A stretch of DNA of 64,000 nt from Achatina immaculata. Its lineage: Eukaryota > Mollusca > Gastropoda > Stylommatophora > Achatinidae. Numbering within the stretch: the first letter of the stretch is position 1; every line of letters starts with the position of its first letter. The stretch spans positions 4,874,438 to 4,938,437 of the forward strand of contig CM019716.1 of NCBI GenBank assembly GCA_009760885.1, given 5' to 3'. The notes beneath the pieces were generated by a model. That model worked only from the letters and a program-made list of their open reading frames with translations. It did no database searches and had not been told where the DNA came from. Shown piece by piece: positions 34,482 through 46,079 of this stretch. A program made the position numbers and the translations under genes.

Positions 34482-35593
34482 GTAAGTGACCGGCACGTGC
34501 TCGCGGTCATCTCAGGTCAGCAAGTTAGGAGCGCTCGTCTCGTATTTCATCATAAAGTCTGATTATATAAACCTTTCTTAAGAGAAGGGGAAAGGGAATC
34601 AAACATGTTCTAAATTATTTACTCAAATAATAAGTTATTCTTGTTAAAGGCTATATCAGGAGCATTGTTTGCAGTGAATATGGCGGGATATTTTACACCA
34701 GTAATAGATGAATCTACATGGAGAGCAGCTACTCAGTTAAACGACGCTCAGCAAGTTCCACACTAAATCGTGTTGTAATGTTACACGTGAGAACTAATGG
34801 CAAAAGAGGCAGTGTAACCCGAGTACAGGGTTGTCCCCACTGCCACATGACAAATAGTCATCTCTCATGCTGGATTATGTAGCACGCACAACTCTGAACT
34901 GGGCGCTCACAGACACTGACACGTACGGCACAGCACCGGCTGTAAACACAAGACTGGCATGGCACACAGACAAGCCAAAGAAAGAAAGAAAGAAAGACTA
35001 CCATGAACCTAAGCCAAACGTGAATGGGGGCAGTTTGTATGTGTAACCTACAGATCAGGACACGAAACCAGCAGAAACTTGTGTCTGACTGCATCCTTTC
35101 TCCTCTTACTATAGGATCAGAAGCCCAGTAATCCCGTAAATCCTGACGACCTCTTCCTTCCATTAAGAGGGATGAAGCAACCTACACCACATCATGAAAC
35201 ATTCAGGCAGACTGGCGTCCCTGGCGGCCAGCCCGGGCCCTAATCTACCGTAAATCAAGCCAGCCCGGGCCACCAGACCGTCTGTTCTACATGGAACACA
35301 ACACATGATAAACCTGACATTGTGTTTCTTCAACGCTACGATCCAGCCTTACATGGCTGCTTCTCCTTAAACATTTCCATATTTTTCTTGACTCTGACAC
35401 ACGAAACAGAAAGGGTGTGTTTAGCTCAAAGGTTACTCCAGAATCTATATATAATTTGCTTTGTCACACTGTCTACCTTGATGTTTACGTGAACCGTTTA
35501 ATGGTCAAATGGAAATACCGTTAAATTACTGCACTTGTTTGTTTCCGACTTCTTTAACATTCTTTTTAAATAAAGAGATGTAAATAAGAAGAC
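34482..35593. other. No gene recognised
   Basis: Unique sequence with a short (GAAA)n at ~34978-34997. If the upstream exon is real, this would be intron. Confidence 0.35.
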
Positions 35594-35935
35594 TGGGCTC
35601 TGTGAATGTAATTCCAAGAGCCCTTCATATATCATGGACAAAAAAAACAAAACAAATATATCCATACTACAAGAATTTAATACTGAAGACGGTTGGTTAG
35701 TACAGAAGATTAAACAGAGAAAACTGAAGTATTTCAGTCATATTAAACATTATGAAAGTGTGAAGAAGACAGTCTTGGAAGGGAACATAGTGGGACAAAG
35801 AGAAAGAACAAGGCAAAGATGGCAACAAGATATTTGCGAATGGATGCATCAGCAGCAGGGGATCTTGCTTACAACCAGGAGGCCTTCAAGAGAGCTGTTA
35901 GGGTAACAAAGTTCCGCATGGCATGAATGAATGAG
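35594..35935 (+). mobile_element. LINE family D 3' fragment, plus strand
   Basis: A 91-codon frame at 35634-35906 plus flanks encodes the same C-terminal region as the minus-strand D copies ('KTNISILQEF', 'LKYFSHIKH', 'KKTVLEGN'), then the conserved GTTCCGCATGGCATGAATGA end with a (GAAT)n tail. Strongly 5'-truncated, and the RGRPR-like motif has decayed. Confidence 0.82.
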
Positions 35936-36347
35936 AAGAGATGCTAAGAGTAGACAGGATACAACCTGCATGCGTGAATCATCAAGGCAAGGGAGAGAAG
36001 GCGCTTGAGATTCACATGACGACTGAATCAAAGATTAGATACCATCCTTTCATCACTTCACGCTCACATTTTTCCCCTTGGTGCATTTATGTTATTCAAT
36101 TTTTTTCCCTTAAATCTTTCTGTTTCTATTTCTGTCTATTCAGTTGTAACACTGCCCTAGTTTCGGAGGTGGAATGGGCAAGGCGGAATATTCAGACGTC
36201 TGGAAGTCTCGGATCAAATCTTGACATCTACAGCTGGGCTAGTTTGTATTAACTAGTATTACCTCATGTGCAATCAGCAAATCTAAACAAGGCATTGTGA
36301 CCACCCATCCACCCACGTTGTCTACGAGTTTAGACGATTTTGTATAT

Positions 36348-36546
36348 AACAGCCAAATGTTAGGTGATTGTATACATAAGAGCCAAATGTTAGGTGATTG
36401 TATACATAAGAGCCAAATGTTAGGTGATTGTATACATAAGAGCCAAATGTTAGGTGATTGTATACATAAGAGCCAAATGTTAGGTGATTGTATACATAAG
36501 AGCCAAATGTTAGGTGATTGTATACATAAAAGCCAAATGCCAGATG
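36348..36546 (+). repeat. 30-bp minisatellite, ~7 copies
   Basis: Unit AGCCAAATGTTAGGTGATTG plus TATACATAAG, nearly perfect. Multiple-of-three length produces mirror ORFs on both strands. Confidence 0.95.
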
Positions 36547-36609
36547 ATTTTATATACAGTATATGAGCCAAATGGAACTTTTACAGAAACAATAACTCTA
36601 TTAACTCAT

Positions 36610-36755
36610 CATTGCTATGATTAACATTATACAGCTAACAGATGTTTAAAAGACTCGGAGTTATGATAATAGTATACAGTTAACAGATGTTTAAAAGATT
36701 CGGAGTTATGATAATATTACACAGCTAACAGATGTTTAAAAGATTCGGAGTTGTT
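36610..36755 (+). repeat. ~54-bp minisatellite, 3 copies
   Basis: Units contain ACAGATGTTTAAAAGATTCG followed by GAGTTATGATAAT and TACAGCTA. Confidence 0.85.
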
Positions 36756-38064
36756 TGTACTTGTATTATCGTGAGCCTGACCTCATTAGACAAGATAAAA
36801 GAAAAAGTTGGAATGAATTATTTCTGAAGATTATCGGCGAAAAGAGAAAATAAATTATAAAAGACTAGACAAGTTCTTGGAGGGCAAATAAAAATTGAGC
36901 GAAAAGTAGGAGGACAGCTTTTTCTGTGATGAATGAATGTGACATAATGAACTCCAAAGGCCGATTGCGCGTGAAAGGTCAGGGCGCCCTCCTTGGGCCT
37001 GAGACCAATATTACGTCATCGATATTTGCGCACAGGACAAAGAAACAGCAAATCTTTCGTCAGCAGATGACAAGATTACCAACTTGAAGAAAATTTTAAA
37101 AACTTGGAAAAAAAAAAAAAACACTGCTGATTCTGGAAAGAGCAGCATGTACGGACGGAAGTCTCCAAAACAGGAGAAAACCCCCAACATTTTTGCCTCC
37201 TGTCCCATTCCACACGAACTCTGGCAGTAGCGCCGTGGAAGATGCTGGCAGTGGTTGCTGAAGGGCATTACAAACTCACTACAGCTAGCTCGGGTGGGGC
37301 AGTGCGCTGTGCCAGGAGATGACAAAGACAGCTCCACGGAGCCAACGGTCACATTTTGGGCATGGAATCAAAACCGCGCCACCAACTGTTCGTGGCTCTC
37401 TCTCTCTCTCATGGCTCTTTCTCTCACACACACATACTTGACGCGATGTATCCACTGCCCTCCCAGCTCGTCTTTGTTTCTGAAACTAGAAACAAGACGG
37501 GGGAGAGCTGTTGACAAGACTTGCAACATTCTGCTGTTGGTGAGCTGTGCCTCGGCTGAGTACAACGAGTGAGTTCTGTGCCTTTATCTTCTCCCAGCCC
37601 ATTATCCTGGCCGAGCTGGGCTTTAGAATTCTTGCTTGATGCATCAATCTGGCTGTAGGGAAGGGGGAGGCTACAATGAATGCTTGCTATGGAAGCACCT
37701 AACAAGCCCATACATGCATTCTCTTGCCACATGTGGTCGTGCTCCATTGTGCAAGCGTTTCCACAATATAATGTGAAGCATTGAAATCCAGGATCAGTTC
37801 CTCAGTTCTATCTACTTTTCTATCATGTTTGTGTTACTGAAAGAAAGAAAGAAAGCAAGAAAGAAAGAAAGAAATGTTTTGAGTTATCTTTGCCACATTT
37901 TTCTATCCAATGTGAAAGATGAAAACAATGTTCTTGATGGCTGGTGGCACTGAAGCCTGACTTATCGCTTTCTAGGCGACACACAAGAGGACGGGACGAG
38001 CCCCACAGAAAGCTCGACTAAGACGAGATGATGTGGGTAGTTCTCGGTTCTGTCTGAAGTCTGA
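36756..38064. other. No supported gene; (GAAA)n at 37839-37873
   Basis: Unique sequence. A 105-codon frame at 37255-37572 and an overlapping minus frame are seen, but neither has a recognisable domain or convincing splice sites. Confidence 0.4.
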
Positions 38065-38470
38065 GGGACTTGGTGTGTGAGCAACCTATGACTGGCAACC
38101 GACCGTTTATGGCATGTGTGAGCAACCTATGACTGGCAACCTATCATTTATGGCATGTGTGACCAACCTATGACTGGCAACCTACCGTTTCTGGCATGTG
38201 TGAGCAACCTATGACTGGCAACCTATCGTTTATGGCATGTGTGACCAACCTATGACTGGCAACCTATCGTTTATGGCATGTGTGAGCAACCTATGACTGG
38301 CAACCTATCGTTTATGGCATGTGTGAGCAACCTATGACTGGCAACCTATCGTTTATGGCATGTATGAGCAACCTATGACTGGCAACCTATCGTTTATGGC
38401 ATGTGTGAGCAACCTATGACTGGCAACCTATCGTTTATGGCATGCGAGCAACCCATGACTGGCAACCTAT
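38065..38470 (+). repeat. 41-bp minisatellite, ~10 copies
   Basis: Unit ATGACTGGCAACCTATCGTT plus TATGGCATGTGTGAGCAACCT, with GACCAACC variants. Confidence 0.95.
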
Positions 38471-39194
38471 CACTGTTTTGTCTTTGCCCCACAACCTGAA
38501 CTTCCCATGGCTGTACACTAACACTCCCTTAGGGCTACAACACTGTACTACCATTACCAAGACAACTCAGCCCTCCACTACATCCCGTGCACGCAGTCAG
38601 CTTCATGCCTCCCGCCCGCCTTTATCACGTTGTCTCCAGCGACGTTTAGCACACACCTGCCTTTCTAAGCTCACTCGTCTACTTTGTCCTCTCACCGTTC
38701 ACAACGCTTTCTCGACCTTTTTGGTTTAACCTGTAACAAATACCATTTATTTCTATTCTATTTGTCATAACCCACTGATAACAATACTCTTTTTCCTCTT
38801 GCACTTGTTATGTAACGTGTCTTGTCTTGTCTCTTTCCTCGTGTACCTTACACCGGGGGGGGGGGGGGGGGCCGCGGGGCGCAAAAGGGCCTCCTGATGG
38901 GGTTGGCATTTGTTTTCTATAAGGGGGAAATTTTAAGGTCTTTTTTAATTATTTCCTCCATCCAACTCCCTCCTGTGTGGGCGGGATGTTCATACATATC
39001 ATTACTGTATTATTATTATAACCACTGGGACACAAATAATATTTTCTCCGAAACTTTTTACAACTAGTACAAAAATATTTCTTCTCTTACTTCTTTCATA
39101 ACTACAGAATTTGTGTTCCTTACATCTTTGGTAACTATACAAAGACAAGAGAGATGACTTCGGCGGCAAAACTGGTTCTAGCAATAAATGTAGG
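38471..39194. other. No gene; poly-G and unusual G-rich junction
   Basis: Poly-G at 38853-38870 is followed by about 90 bp with repeated doubled and tripled bases. No supported ORF. Confidence 0.4.
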
Positions 39195-39515
39195 CAGGGA
39201 TGTATGGCTCTGGTAATAAAGGTAGACAGAGGTGTATGGCTCTGGTAATAAAGGTAGACAGAGGTGTATGGCTCTGGTAATAAAGGTAGACAGAGGTGTA
39301 TGGCTCTGGTAATAAAGGTAGACAGAGGCGTATGGCTCTGGTAATAAAGGTAGACAGAGGCGTATGGCTCTAGTAATAAAGGTAGACAGAGGCGTATGGC
39401 TCTGGTAATAAAGGTAGACAGAGGTGTATAGTTCTAGTAATAAAAGTAGACAGAGGTGTATGTTTCTAGTAATAAAGGTAGAAATTAGTAATAAAGGTAG
39501 ACAGAGGTGTATGGT
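39195..39515 (+). repeat. 32-bp minisatellite, ~10 copies
   Basis: Unit TGGCTCTGGTAATAAAGGTA plus GACAGAGGTGTA. GTT-CTAGTA variants at the right end. Confidence 0.95.
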
Positions 39516-39875
39516 TCAGTTTTACAAAAAAAGATAGAGCTAGGAAAGGAGCATGAACAAGAATGACAGAAAGTAAGATGAGCACATATAAATGAAGAAC
39601 ATATAACAATCCAATATTTCGGCAAAATCCGTTTTTCAAGGATCACATACAAAAACAACACAACAGATAAAAACACGAAAAACAGATGAAAAATTAAACA
39701 CTTCTGGTACCGCCCATTTGGTGCTGGTCTTTCTTACAAAAGCATCCTTTATTCAGCTACTGCTGTCATTACATAACCGTTCTGAAGAAGACTGCTGGTC
39801 AAACTGTTGGACCATGTTATTATGTGTTTCTCCAGTCACCGTAAAAGCTCTTTTATCACATATCTGAAACTCGTA

Positions 39876-40140
39876 ATTTAATAAGAAGGTAAAAGATCAA
39901 ATCCCCACAAACAGATGATCCCTTCGGCACATGAAAGTCTGATGTGGTCAGTATCATGCCTGGCCGCTTTACCTTCCCAGATTTCTCTGGTGCCCATTTT
40001 TAGAGGCTGGGTGAACCCCGGGGTCTTTTTGGCGTGTACTAGGAAAAAAAGTCCCAGTGCTGGGACTGAAGCCAGTACCACCTGGTTAGTAAACCAAGCG
40101 CATAATCACTCTGCTAACCAGGCCGTCCATTTAATAAGAA
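39876..40140 (-). mobile_element. tRNA-derived SINE with 12-bp TSD
   Basis: ATTTAATAAGAA at 39876-39887 and 40129-40140 brackets a 241-bp insertion. On the minus strand its first ~70 bp resemble a tRNA gene: an A-box-like GGTTAGCAGAGTG near 40108-40120 and a B-box-like GGCTTCAGTCCC near 40061-40072, which would be internal RNA polymerase III promoters. A short T run (minus strand) follows, then an unrelated body. There is no poly-A tail. The partner LINE is not identified. Confidence 0.75.
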
Positions 40141-40835
40141 AGGAAGGGAAAAACTGATATGGCTGGAGAGATATACAAGTATTCTAATGCTGTTTCATTT
40201 CAAATCCTAGGATGAGCTGGTAAGATGAGCTGCCATGTGATACTTGCACGGCGGCGGCGGCGGCCATAGTGGCTGGGTCCTCCAGGATTAGAAAGAGATC
40301 GCGGTGAAGTTTAGCATGCCAGATGGTATTGTGCATGTGCCTTATTTGCGACAAAACAATGGCCAACTCGGCATGTCTGGCCTGAAATAACTCGGGAAGC
40401 GGGGAGGGAAGGAGGGGAATAGTGGAGGGTGCGGTGCATTGTGTTGAGGGGAAAGGCCGGGGGGAGGGGAGAGGAGAAAGGAGGTTTCTACGTGTCTGTA
40501 TATCAGCGCACTCTGCCTCTATGATGTTGGAATATGCTCTGATACTTTTTTTTTTCAATGCACTTCCCCATAAAAACTACTCACTATTTGTATCCTGTAA
40601 CATACATGTGAAGAAAACCGATTTAACTTCCCCGATAAGCTGTCTAAGGTGGTGTTATCGTGCGTATGTATTTTTTTTCCACATTCCGATTACATTCTTT
40701 GACCAAAATTGTACATCTGTTGCCATTCCTCACATAACAATAGCGGCATACGGAGAACTTTCATCAAAGACAGCAACGGAAGTGATATGAGCTGTGCTGA
40801 GAAGGCCAGGAGCTTGTACATGAGAGCGGCCACAG
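40141..40835. other. No supported gene; (CGG)n at 40248-40263
   Basis: Contains a short CGG repeat that reads as alanines on the minus strand within a 124-codon frame (40184-40558). The frame has no recognised domain. GA-rich patch at 40390-40480. Confidence 0.4.
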
Positions 40836-40985
40836 ACATCATCATCATCATCATCTGTGCTGGGTCTCCAAGGCAAGCCTGTGCCCATATTCTTCCTTCG
40901 CTGGACCAACTGAGGCAATTCAGGTGGGGATAGAACCCCCAAACCATACATAAGTGACAACAATACGATAACACCCCACCATAAT
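40836..40985 (-). mobile_element. Possible second SINE with (GAT)n tail
   Basis: On the minus strand, GGGGGTTCTATCCCCACC near 40925-40942 resembles a Pol III B box in a T-arm hairpin, and the segment ends in a (GAT)n run at 40836-40856. No clear A box or target-site duplication was found. Confidence 0.3.
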
Positions 40986-41534
40986 CTGTAGGTTAACTAG
41001 ATATTCCACAATATAAGCCCGGAGTGTAGTAGCTGAGCTACATGGCTTCAGACAACAGGAAACTTGCAGAAATCTCTGGCCTCAAGCTTTCCACGCCATG
41101 CACTACTTTAATGTTCTCTGGGCCAGAAAAAAAAAAAAACAGGATGGCAGCCATTCAGCGCACACAAGCTGGCGTGAACATGACAGTAGATGGCAGCTAG
41201 CCCGATCTGTGGTCAGGATTTGGTGAAGATCTGAACAAAACCATGAAGAATTCACTGACATATTCTGACATATGTTCTGGTGCCTACTCCCAGTGTTGCT
41301 AATTACAGCACTGACAAGACTTCAGACGCTGTCACTCAACGCCTGACAGTAAACAGCTTAACTGCGAGCGCGGGCCTGCCTACAACTAAGTCGTTCAGCG
41401 TAAGCTTCCAAATACCACAGTGACAGCCTGCTGCTGTGACGTTGGTTATACATGCTTTGTTACACAGGGTCAAATATATTCGGTTTATTATGTTCCATAT
41501 TTCAAAACATGCTTGATTTAAACACTGTCAATAC
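40986..41534. other. No gene recognised
   Basis: Unique sequence; a poly-A near 41128. Confidence 0.4.
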
Positions 41535-41715
41535 AACAGAACAAACATCACAAACACAAGCTAACATAAGTATCACAAATACACGCTACCACAAACATCA
41601 CAAATACAAGCTACCATAAGTATCACAAATACAAGCTACCAAACATCACAAACACAAGCTACCATAGTATCACAAACACAAGCTACCACAAACACGTGCT
41701 ATCAAACACCACAAA
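41535..41715 (+). repeat. Degenerate ~25/50-bp minisatellite
   Basis: Alternating AACATCACAAACACAAGCTA and CCATAAGTATCACAAATACA type units, about seven half-units. Confidence 0.85.
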
Positions 41716-42524
41716 CACACACTAGACACATAAATGTTTTAAAACACACAGAAAAAATCCCACAGTAACGTTTGTACAGAAATGGGCAACTACTCTTAAT
41801 TTTTTTTTAACTATTAACATGTATCTGTTGGCTACAAGCTCTGCCTCCTCCACACACCACAGCAATCGGCCACACCCCAACCCCACAGACCCCCTCCTTC
41901 ACACCACAACGAGCAGCCCCCCAAAGCCCCCCTCCTCCCCGCTGAACTAAAGATACAGTACACTCAAACACTTTCAGCCAGGGGAGGTAAGTCTTCTGGG
42001 CACATTCTGACCAAACAGTGCTTTTGTCTGCGGTGCACTGGCGCGTGTCCTGCACGCGACTCCTGGTCACGCGATCTCCTGGTCCCCAGGACCCACCTGT
42101 CTGGACAGGCAGCCAATCAGAAGCCAGCTCAACAGGTGCGGCGCGTGCCACCTGAGGGTGACAGCCATACCTGTGTGGGGGGCCGGGCGGGCGAGCTGGT
42201 AACCCTTGTCACTAAGATAGACCAGCACAAGGTAAACAGATCGCGCGTGTTATCCGCCTGATTTGGCGCTTCTTACAACTAACTTAATGGGCTCTGCATC
42301 AAAACAAAATACTGCCACGCTTAATAGACTAGACGCTACACGTGCAGCACACAGAAATGATGTCAACTTTCGAATAATGACAGATTTCCAGTGCTCTACT
42401 GGCAAGACAGAACATGTTAAAACAAACAGAATGTCAGAACAAATAAAGCTGTAAGAACAGAACACCCTGAGAATATTAGCGCAATACAGAAGGAAGCTGC
42501 ATCTTAAATATCATAGCAGTGTAT
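41716..42524. other. No supported gene
   Basis: Unique, comparatively GC-rich around 41830-42250. The minus frame at 41807-42151 lacks recognised motifs. Confidence 0.4.
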
Positions 42525-42739
42525 CTAAAACATTAGCAGAAAGGTACATCTAGAACATCTTACCACGACATCTAGAACATATTAGCAGAAAAGTACATCT
42601 AGACTCATAGTACCAAGACATATAGAACATATCAGCAAAAGAGTATATCTAGAACATTCTATGCGGACATTAAGAATATCTTACGAGGGGTGATTGATAA
42701 GTTCTCGGCCTAAGGTACAACGGATTATTTGTGGACAAC

Positions 42740-43833
42740 TTTTAAAAACTATTTCTCAACACAGTCCCGTTGCAAGTTTATGCTCTTAGTCCAGCGATCC
42801 TGGAGCATACTGATCCCTTCTTTGTAAAAGTCAGCATCTTGTGGCAGTAGAAAATGGTCTACAGCATGAATGACGTCATCATTCATTCATGCATGTCCCT
42901 TGCAGAACTTTGCCTCCCACACAGCACTCCTGTAGGCATCATCATCTGAAGCAAATCTGCCACCACTGAGCTCCTTTTTGAGTTCGGTAAACAGGTAATA
43001 GTCCGAAGGGGCCAAATCTGGGGAATAAGGAGGATGTTCAAGAAGCTGGAAGCCGCATTCATGAATGGCAGCCATTGCCACCACCGACTTGTGAACTGGA
43101 GCATTGTCATGCTGAAAGATGACTCCTCTCGTCAATCAGACTCGACGCTTTTCCTTCAGTTTGACCCGCAGTTGTGCTTCACAAGATTAGCGTAATAGGC
43201 CCCGGTGACTGTTCTGTCCTTTTGAAGATAGTCTACAAACAGCACACCTTCTGAATCCCAAAAGATGGAAGCCATCACTTTGCCTGCAGACAGAACCACT
43301 TTGCTCTTTCTTTGGAGGTGGGGATCTATGATGTTTCCACTGCTTTGATTGTTCTTTAGTTTCTGGTTGAAAATGATGAACTCATCCATAGTCACAAACT
43401 GTTGAAGAAACTTTTCAGGATCTGCAGAAAAATGGCCAAGATTGTCTCCTGACATGTTGAGACACTGTCGTTTGTGATCAGCTCCAAGAAGTTTCATGAC
43501 TCATCGAGCAGATACCTTTGTCATTTGAAGATCATTGTGAATAATGGCATGAACACGTTCCTGGGAGATGTCCAACTAAGTAGCAATGTACTGCTCAGTG
43601 GTTTCATCTGTGGTTACCGTTCTTGGTCTTCCTGGATGGGGATCATCTTCCAGACTCTCCCTTCCATGTTTGAATTGAGCTGCCCATTTCTTCACTGTGC
43701 TGTAAGAAGGGGCACTCTCCCCTAGAGTCTCTACCATATCCTCATGGATCTCCTTCGATGATAATCTCTTGATGCAGAGGTAGCGAATGACTGCTCGATG
43801 AGAAATTTTACACATTTCCTCAATTTCTGTCAC
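42740..43833 (-). pseudogene. mariner 1 transposase pseudogene
   Basis: Begins about 43833. N-terminal helix-turn-helix region includes 'TVKKWAAQFKHGRESLEDDPHPGRP', the conserved mariner linker. Catalytic region: 'TMDE' (canonical TGDE) for the first Asp, 'QHDNAPVH' for the second and 'YSPDLAPSDY' for the third. I count 34 residues between the second and third Asp, the mariner D34D signature. Defects: in-frame TAG at 43576-43578, TGA at 43498-43500 (Trp expected), a one-base loss near 43180, another stop just upstream of the 'RGVIFQHD' segment, and the LINE tail at 42881-42937. It would have cut and pasted the element at TA sites; it is dead now. Confidence 0.93.
42881..42937 (-). mobile_element. 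57-bp LINE D tail inserted in mariner 1
   Basis: Contains TGCATGTCCCTTGCAGAACT and the rest of the LINE D 3' end, preceded by CATT repeats (its (GAAT)n tail on the minus strand). GAT/ATC triplets on both sides are compatible with a 6-8 bp target-site duplication. Without it, the transposase frame runs directly from 'FASDDD' into the expected downstream sequence. Confidence 0.8.
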
Positions 43834-44414
43834 CCCTTACCACTTCAGTAGCCTGTAAAAAAAAATTGGTTGCAGTTAATTTCTTGAAACTTTGTGTTTA
43901 ACTTACCTTATCTACAAATGCACCTAATAAAAACTGCATTTCAAGTGTTTGCACCTTATGCTGAGAACTTATCAATCATCATTCGTACCAGGACAACTTG
44001 AACAACACTGCAGAAAGGTATATCTACAACATCTTACAAGGACAACTAGAACATCACTGCAGGAAATTATATCTAGAACAACCTACTAAGATATCTATAT
44101 TAGCAGACCTGGACATCTAGAACATATTAGCAGAAGGGTATGTCTAAAATATCTTACCAGGACATCTAGAACATATTAGCAAAAAAGTATATCTAGAACA
44201 TTCTACCAGGACATCTAGAATATTATGAAAAAGGTTTATCTAGAAGATCCTATCACGACATCTAGAACATATTACAAAAAAGTTTATGTAGAACAATCTA
44301 CAAGCACATCTAGAACATATTAGCAGAAAGGTATACCATATAGGAGGAAAAGAACATCACTGCAGAAATCCTGACAACACACCCATAGAACAAATGTCGG
44401 TTCATTACGTATTA

Positions 44415-44675
44415 ACAAAAAAAATCTGGAAAATGTCAGCAGGAAGAAATACGTAAATTATGTCAGCAGGAAGAAATACGTAAATTATGTCAGCAGAAGA
44501 AATACGTAAAATTATGTCAGCAGGAAGAAATACGTAAATTATGTCATCATGAAGAAATACGTAAATTATGTCATCATGAAGAAATACGTAAATTATGTCA
44601 GCATGAAGAAATACGTAAATTATGTCAGCAGGAAGAAATACGTAAATTATGTCAGCAGGAAGAAATACGTAAATG
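44415..44675 (+). repeat. 27-bp minisatellite, ~10 copies
   Basis: Unit ATGTCAGCAGGAAGAAATAC plus GTAAATT, with CATCATG variants in the middle copies. Confidence 0.95.
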
Positions 44676-44814
44676 ATGAAGTTTAGAGAGAGCGCGCGAC
44701 TAGCACTGTAAGGTGGAAATAAAGGCCCTGAGTTTACACTCTCTTTCGGCTGCGTTATCTTGCTCTCAGAGTTCGGTTCAGTTCAGTGTCTAATGTTTTC
44801 TTTCGCATTCGTCT

Positions 44815-44955
44815 GTGAAAGTAATAAGTAAGATAAGCATCGTACACTGTATGCCGAATACGTGATCTGTCTATGAAAGTAAGATAAGCATCGTACATTG
44901 TATGCCGAATACGTGATCTGTCTATGAAAGTAATAAGTAATATAAGCCTTGTACA
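44815..44955 (+). repeat. ~60-bp repeat, 2.5 copies
   Basis: Unit GTCTATGAAAGTAATAAGTA plus AGATAAGCATCGTACATTGT and ATGCCGAATACGTGATCT; the middle copy lacks AATAAGT. Confidence 0.88.
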
Positions 44956-45118
44956 ATCCTGGGGAACTCATAGAACAGAAGGATAATAAACCTAGATATC
45001 ACAAAGGTCTTCCTAGCTCTTGTAGCAAGTACGGACTCCAAACTGTAAGCTATCAATATATTTTCTTAAAATACCACAAACTATAATTCCTTATTAGCAG
45101 CACTACAGGTTTAGTACG

Positions 45119-45480
45119 GGCAAGGGACAAGAAGAAATTAACAATGTGTTAGGCAGCTATCTACCACCCCCCCCCCAAACCAGGTTCTGCGTGCAACAAA
45201 AGCCTAGGAGGGGTGCGGGCTCCACTGCCATGGGAACTAGTGACCTCTACCTGGTCAACCAAGCTGGGCTCCTTACTAGGGGCACCAAGGGAGAGGTGGG
45301 ACAGGGTCTTGGTCAGCTACAGTTGGCTAACCCTGACGCTGGCATATCAGCTTTGGGTCGTTGATGGTCTCATCGGACAAGCGTCTTCACCCCTATAAAA
45401 AGATGATAAAACAGTATCATCATCATCATCGTGCTCTGTGCTCATCGAAGGCAACCTACAACCCCCCCCCCCCCCGACTC
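45119..45480 (+). other. Probable interspersed-repeat fragment
   Basis: GC-richer block bounded by poly-C at 45167-45176 and 45463-45475 with an (ATC)n run at 45416-45431. It has the look of a LINE 5' UTR or SINE body, but I cannot place it in a family. Overlapping short frames here are not supported as genes. Confidence 0.3.
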
Positions 45481-45631
45481 ATGATCTCTTACAGCACATC
45501 ACCGAGCTGGACCCTGAAGATCTCTTCTATTCACTCATTTGTATCGTTGTCTTTCTCTTTTTTTTTCTGTACGTGTGTGTTTCGGTATATTGTTAAATCT
45601 CTTGATCTTTTTTCTTAAGTGACAGTAAGAA

Positions 45632-45990
45632 AGATGACACAGAGACAAGACAGTAAGATGGCACGCAGACAAGACAGTAAGATGGCACGCAGACAAGACA
45701 GTAAGATGGCACGCAGACAAGACAGTAAGATGGCACGCAGACAAGACAGTAAGATGACACAGAGACAAGACAGTAAGATGGCACGCAGACAAGACAGTAA
45801 GATGGCACGCAGACAAGACAGTAAGATGGCACGCAGACAAGACAGTAAGATGACACAGAGACAAGACAGTAAGATGGCACGCAGACAAGACAGTAAGATG
45901 GCACGCAGACAAGACAGTAAGATGGCACGCAGACAAGACAGTAAGATGGCACGTAGACAAGACAACGAAACGGTACGTGGACAAGACAAC
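45632..45990 (+). repeat. 24-bp minisatellite, ~15 copies
   Basis: Two unit types, AGATGGCACGCAGACAAGAC-AGTA and AGATGACACAGAGACAAGAC-AGTA, with the second appearing periodically every four or five units. Open in several frames because the unit is a multiple of three without stops. Confidence 0.95.
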
Positions 45991-46079
45991 ATGTAAGATG
46001 ACACCTAGTGCCAAATAGAGTTTACAACTCAAACTAAGGGTCTCAGCTGCAACCTTTATTTCAGCCCGCTCTCTGTTTT

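Larger units (their letters stand above)
42684..43985 (-). mobile_element. mariner transposon 1 (D34D), inactive
   Basis: 1,302 bp with imperfect terminal inverted repeats (left CGAGGGGTGATTGATAAGTT; right complement CGAATGATGATTGATAAGTT) and a TA dinucleotide on each side, as expected for Tc1/mariner target duplication. The transposase gene lies on the minus strand. A 57-bp LINE D tail is inserted in it. Confidence 0.95.
42525..44340 (+). repeat. ~50-bp degenerate array interrupted by a mariner
   Basis: Blocks ACATCTAGAACATATTAGCA and GTATATCTAGAACATTCTAC recur on both sides (42525-42682 and 43986-44340) of the mariner at 42684-43985. This shows that the transposon landed inside a pre-existing array. 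Confidence 0.85.

Noticed and set aside
40184..40558. 124-codon minus ORF with an alanine run
   Set aside because: The alanines come from a short CGG repeat; no domain, splice or start support.
44415..44675. Possible CRISPR-like array
   Set aside because: Repeats are contiguous with no unique spacers, and the genome is eukaryotic.
45535..46032. Overlapping repeat ORFs in the 24-bp array (e.g. 'RQDSKMA')
   Set aside because: The unit is a multiple of three with no stops, so four or more frames are open; no signal for any one of them.
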